Assembly (NCBI GenBank): GCA_963965975.1
Contig: OZ014412.1
Span: 6,140,501 to 6,204,500, forward strand
Direction: 5' to 3'
DNA length: 64,000 bases
From: Xestospongia bergquistia
Taxonomy: Eukaryota; Porifera; Demospongiae; Haplosclerida; Petrosiidae
This document shows, one piece after another, positions 60,412 to 64,000 of this stretch. Numbering within the stretch: position 1 is the stretch's first letter; each line of letters opens with the position of its first letter. The position numbers and the translations under genes are program-made. A model generated the notes under the pieces. The model was not told where the DNA came from. It worked only from the letters and a program-made list of their open reading frames with translations, and ran no database searches.

Positions 60412-61676
60412 TCATATTGGCTTGCTTTTCTCATTGTTGCTATCAACTAAATAAAACCCTACTCACTTAGTAATATGATAAGTTAGTTAATTTACCTTTG
60501 TTAGACCTGTTAACAATATACAATATCAATATCACAAAAAACAATACAATGAATGTGACAGCTACAGAAAGTGGAACAAGTAAAGCTGAGTAAAACTGCT
60601 CATTACCTGGGAGAGGAAAGAGAATATATGTTAACAATGTAATGATTATAATAATAAACATTGAACTTACTAAAGTTTCTTTCTACATTCACAGTCGTAG
60701 GTTGAGGAATAAATATAATCTCAGTAACAACAAAAGTTGCATTGGTGGCATTGTTAATAACAGTTGTGTTGTAAAGAACAGTTGTGTTATAAACAACGGT
60801 TGTGTTATAAACAACAGTTGTGTTATAAACAATGGTAGTATTAGTTTGGACCTCAACTAGCAAAGAAAGATACATTAAGAAAACTTAAATATATATCACC
60901 TACTATATATCAGAGCTTGACATGGATATCCTGCTAGGTTCAAAGCATTCACAGGTGTGACAGTTAATTCATGACTTCCAACACCACTAACAAAAACATT
61001 ATGAAAAGTTGAAGTAACATTTCTGAGATCAATTGTTTCACCACTTTTAGTTAAATGAAATATATACTTTACAGCACATCTTGTGTAATCCCAGGATACA
61101 TTCAATCTATTACCAACTATGTTGAATTTTAGACCTTGATGGTTACATGCTGATTGCTGTTCTGTTGTAAATTATTACATGTTATACCAGGTTATTAAAA
61201 TGTGTTACTTATTACCTTGAAGAAGTAGATTACATGTCTTTGACTGAGTATCACCTCCATCAGTACATCTTAGTCTATCTCCCTCCACATATCCAGTATT
61301 AAGATTTGATACATTTGCAATGGATTCAACATTAGCACCTCCACTTTGAGTTAGAACAAAAGTGAAGTTTCCATTTGTCTGATTGGTTCCCACAGAATGA
61401 GCTAATCCATTCAATGTGTAGGAGTATACTGAAGCCCCATTAGACCTAACTTCCCATACTAATGTAGAGCTGCTAACTGTACACTGAAAAGTATGGATTT
61501 CAGTTTCACTTGGACAAAGAGTAGTAAACGTATCACATGATTGAAATATACCATTCATTAGCACTCCAAATTCAGTGACTGTACTCTCTCCCCAACCTGT
61601 AGGTCATGACAACATTGTGTTAAGCTAGTATTGTCTTACCAAGGACAGCAAAAACAAATAACCAAAAGACAGCCAT
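60412..61676 (-). CDS. Receptor L: Ig + FN3-like + N-glycan stalk + TM, short tail (335 aa)
   Basis: On the minus strand six exons join in frame: 61676-61640, 61596-61216, 61161-60904, 60856-60671, 60606-60496, 60446-60412. A short hydrophobic leader (MAVFWLFVFAVL) is followed by a V-like Ig domain (13-139: TLCPSETEIHTFQC, LVWEV, LRCTDGG, KTCNLLL). One FN3-like domain (140-225) has the core NVSWDY. A stalk (226-287) holds a tandem VVYNTT repeat giving closely spaced Asn-x-Thr sequons. A TM helix (about 293-318: LLVPLSVAVTFIVLFFVILI) is followed by a tail of about a dozen residues without tyrosine. It therefore cannot signal like its neighbours by itself; decoy, adhesion or co-receptor roles are possible. 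The donor of the FN3-like exon (GTAGGT) could be read two bases differently; only phase 1 keeps frame. Head to head with K. Confidence 0.78.
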
Positions 61677-61933
61677 TCGACGATTAACGTTCCACCCAAT
61701 ATTGTGTCTAGGCACGAAAAGCCGTACTTTAATGCGAAATTAATACATTTAGGTTCCAATGCTTAAGGATTGCGTAATATTAATCCATTATGAACTGTAT
61801 GGATAATGGTGAGTAACGATAATGGGAGTGTCATTTACTCATAATGAGTAAAAATGACGCACAGATGCAAGTGAATAATGACATTATTCACTTGCAAGTG
61901 AATAATGTCATTTATTCATTTGCATCTGTACTC
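61677..61933. promoter_or_regulatory. Bidirectional promoter region of L and K with large palindrome
   Basis: Only 257 bp separates the two start codons, so both promoters must lie here. The right part holds a palindrome at 61861-61929: ACAGATGCAAGTGAATAATG... on the left arm, a perfectly self-complementary 18-base centre (ATTCACTTGCAAGTGAAT, 61886-61903) and the mirrored arm with one mismatch and one extra base. It ends four bases before the K start codon, so if transcribed it would fold into a strong 5' UTR hairpin. The J upstream region has related sequence but not the full palindrome. Confidence 0.7.
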
Positions 61934-64000
61934 ATGGTGAATTCTAACAGTATTCTAATAGTTTCTTTGGCGGTTATACTTTTTTATCGAGGTAATCTAA
62001 AACAATGCTACTAGTTGAAGTTTACTGCATTCATTTGAAATAATTATAGTAAGTTCTCAAGTTATATCTTTAAAATGTCCTGATCAAGTGTGCCCTTTGG
62101 AACATACTGAGTTGACATGTCATCTCAATGGAAACGTAATGCAATGGTATCACAGTGGAACTGGACTTGGAATAATAATAGCCTTAATCAAATCAACTCA
62201 CACCTTTACAACCCCAGATTATACTGCCACTTTTATCAATTATACCAATGTGTCTGGAATGTGGACAAAGTTAAGTTTTACTGCTACTACTAATAAAAAT
62301 GAAACAATAGTTGAATGTCGGGATTTAAGTGTTCCAAGTTTACCATCAAATTGTACAATAATGATAGCAGGTATAAAGTGATTTATATTGCTATATAATT
62401 GTCATTATATTTTAAGATCCTCCAAGTGATGCTCCTACAGGACTGGGTTTTACAGCTCTTACAAACACTTCAGTCACTCTCTACTGGTCACCTCCTACTC
62501 TTCATCCTAACTGTATAGTTAACTACACTGTTGAGATCAAGAAAACCAGTGATAATATATTGATCAGTAGTCTTAGTAGTAATATCATCAGTATTAATGT
62601 ATCTACTGGTCTCTCTCAGTCAGTAGAGTATCAGTACAGAGTAGTAGGGTCTGATGCTATTAATAGGTTAGGACCCTATAGTGAATATAACATGTTCACT
62701 TTGGATGGTAAGAACTATATTATTTGTAAAATAATGATATTATTTTATTAGTTCTACAGGGTGTACCACTAATCATTTATAATATTATAAACAATACAGA
62801 GAACTATAATATTTCTATTGTTTGGAAGGTATATCTAAATTTGCAAAAATCTTCAGTTATTCTAGCTTTTCGTTTAGTCACCTCCTCTCTCCTCTCGTCC
62901 TCCTCTCTTGTACTACAAAGTGTATCATAGCATATCAGGTTCACTAACTGTTAATATAACTACTCTTACTAACATTACATTGACTGGAGTACTAGCTGGA
63001 TATACCTACATTATAACAGTGGTACCAGTTAATATACTAGGAGATGGATACCCTAATAATGTTATAGGTTAGATTATTTCAAACAAAACTATAGTTTTTG
63101 AAATTCTTTAAGTAACTGTTCCTGGTATAAAACCAAGTATGTCATCATCATATATAACCAGTCAACTAATTACAGGTAATGTATAATTGGTAAAACTTTA
63201 AAGTCATCATACAATTAATTATAGGTACATTTATTACAACATTTATGTCTACATTGATCTCACATACACTTATTGTAGCAACAATCACATAGCAAATAAA
63301 ATCGAGGCAAACTTTAATTTCAAGTAGTATTATCTTGACTTTAACATTTTAAATATTTTCTTTAGATATTAGTTTAAAACCAAGCAGTACATCTACTATT
63401 GGTATGCTAAATACTCTCATATCACATAAAGTATTAACTATACTTATTATAATTATAGTAGTCACTAATACTAGCTCAAGTATACTGCTTATTATTGGCA
63501 CTGTTTGTGGAATAGTTGTTGTACTAGTAATAATTGTATTAGCTGTCTTTGCAGCAATATTTATATATAAGAAGAGAACTACAGGTAATTTATAGTAATA
63601 ACTCTTAAACTTCCTTTAAGTCATTTCATATACATATAGGTGGGAAACCTTTCAACATACCTTCACCTTCAAGGTAGAACTATGTTAAGTGAATCATGAT
63701 AACTGTCTTCTTTCTTTTATTAATATAATAGAACTCAAAAAAATGAAGACATGGTATAACATAATATGAACTACAAAAGTTTATTTACTTGCCTTACATA
63801 GATTTCAGATGGAGCAACCTTTTCTTCAAGGAAAACAGATATATTTGAGGTATATCAGGTGCACTTACTTTTAATGAAGAGAGAACAATAATTTCTGACT
63901 GTATTCACCTTATATCATTTACTTCCGGCTTACATCTGTTTTATTTCATATTATAGTTAACCTCAGACCCCACCTATGATGAAGTAAACAAGAAACCTTT
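61934..64000 (+). CDS. Receptor K: Ig + 2 FN3 + class B TM and long tail, partial
   Basis: Exons: 61934-61991, 62050-62370, 62417-62707, 62752-62828, 62878-63067, 63113-63175, 63366-63401, 63462-63584, 63640-63673, 63732-63753, 63802-63849 and from 63957 to the window end. Leader MVNSNSILIVSLAVILFYR. Ig, FN3-1 and FN3-2 are almost the same as in J. The stalk then ends with KPSSTSTIG, followed by a class B TM helix (ILLIIGTVCGIVVVLVIIVL), KK-R and tail exons. The last visible one begins LTSDPTYDEVNKKP, matching the start of the B0 tail exon at 24241. No lesion is seen up to the edge, so this may be the intact representative of the long-tail class that is broken in B0. The C-terminus lies outside the window. 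Confidence 0.8.

Noticed and set aside
60642-60860. Plus-strand ORF with a repeat of Asn, Asn/Ser, Cys and Val
   Set aside because: Antisense of the L stalk repeat; the minus strand has the splice sites and frame.
1-64000. All lesions explained as sequencing errors
   Set aside because: Lesions cluster in a few gene copies, include large deletions and are partly shared between duplicates, while A1, B1, D, E, I, J and L are clean over 1.0-1.4 kb of coding sequence each. Individual one-base lesions (for example 24562 or 36978) could still be errors.
1-64000. tRNA, rRNA or other RNA genes
   Set aside because: No conserved tRNA A/B box pair or rRNA-like stretch was noticed by eye; a tRNAscan or Infernal run would be decisive.

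Overview
The window is AT-rich animal DNA. It is packed with small multi-exon genes whose introns are mostly 40-60 bp, GT-AG, and whose domain exons are nearly all symmetric phase 1-1. The encoded proteins are type I membrane receptors: signal peptide, one Ig-like domain, usually two fibronectin type III (FN3) domains, a Ser/Thr-rich stalk, one transmembrane (TM) helix and a short tail with tyrosine motifs. Base composition, tiny introns and a large lineage-specific Ig/FN3 array fit a sponge (a demosponge of the Amphimedon kind). That assignment is inference; no marker gene is present.

Layout. Three related blocks lie in tandem: A (1 to about 9.4 kb), B (24.8-34.8 kb) and C (39.2-44.4 kb). 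A and B are near identical over long stretches, offset by about 24.8-25.4 kb. Each block opens with the 3' end of a receptor gene with a long Tyr/Pro-rich tail. Then come an Ig/FN3 relic and a decayed gene with Kunitz and Cys-rich exons. In A and B only, an intact receptor (A1 at 5.6-7.3 kb, B1 at 31.0-32.7 kb) sits inside the Kunitz gene, between duplicated copies of one Kunitz exon. Between A and B lie a broken A1 paralogue (11.0-12.8 kb), smaller relics, two intact diverged receptors (D 15.7-17.5 kb, E 18.4-20.4 kb) and a damaged long-tail receptor (22.0-25.1 kb). Between B and C lie two more pseudogenes.

From 45.8 kb the composition changes. A GC-richer island with minus-strand ORFs and a strong hairpin (45.8-47.15 kb) precedes receptor I (47.2-49.1 kb). 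A foldback element with arms of about 0.5 kb follows (50.06-51.55 kb), then about 4 kb of apparently empty DNA, an orphan receptor 3' end (55.6-56.1 kb), and receptors J (57.0-58.7 kb) and K (61.9 kb to the window end). J and K have almost the same extracellular part but different membrane/tail classes. A minus-strand receptor, L (61.7-60.4 kb), stands head to head with K, with a large palindrome just upstream of the K start codon.

Reading: six complete undamaged receptor models (A1, B1, D, E, I, J), one complete diverged minus-strand receptor (L), one undamaged partial receptor (K), two partial or orphan 3' ends, and at least a dozen pseudogenes form a birth-and-death cluster. Conserved tail motifs (Thr-x-Tyr-x-x-Ile, one strict ITIM, Tyr-x-x-Val repeats, Pro-rich SH3-type segments) beneath diverse Ig ectodomains suggest recognition receptors coupled to tyrosine-kinase signalling, perhaps self/non-self or immune recognition. 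Structure is read from the sequence; the role is inference.
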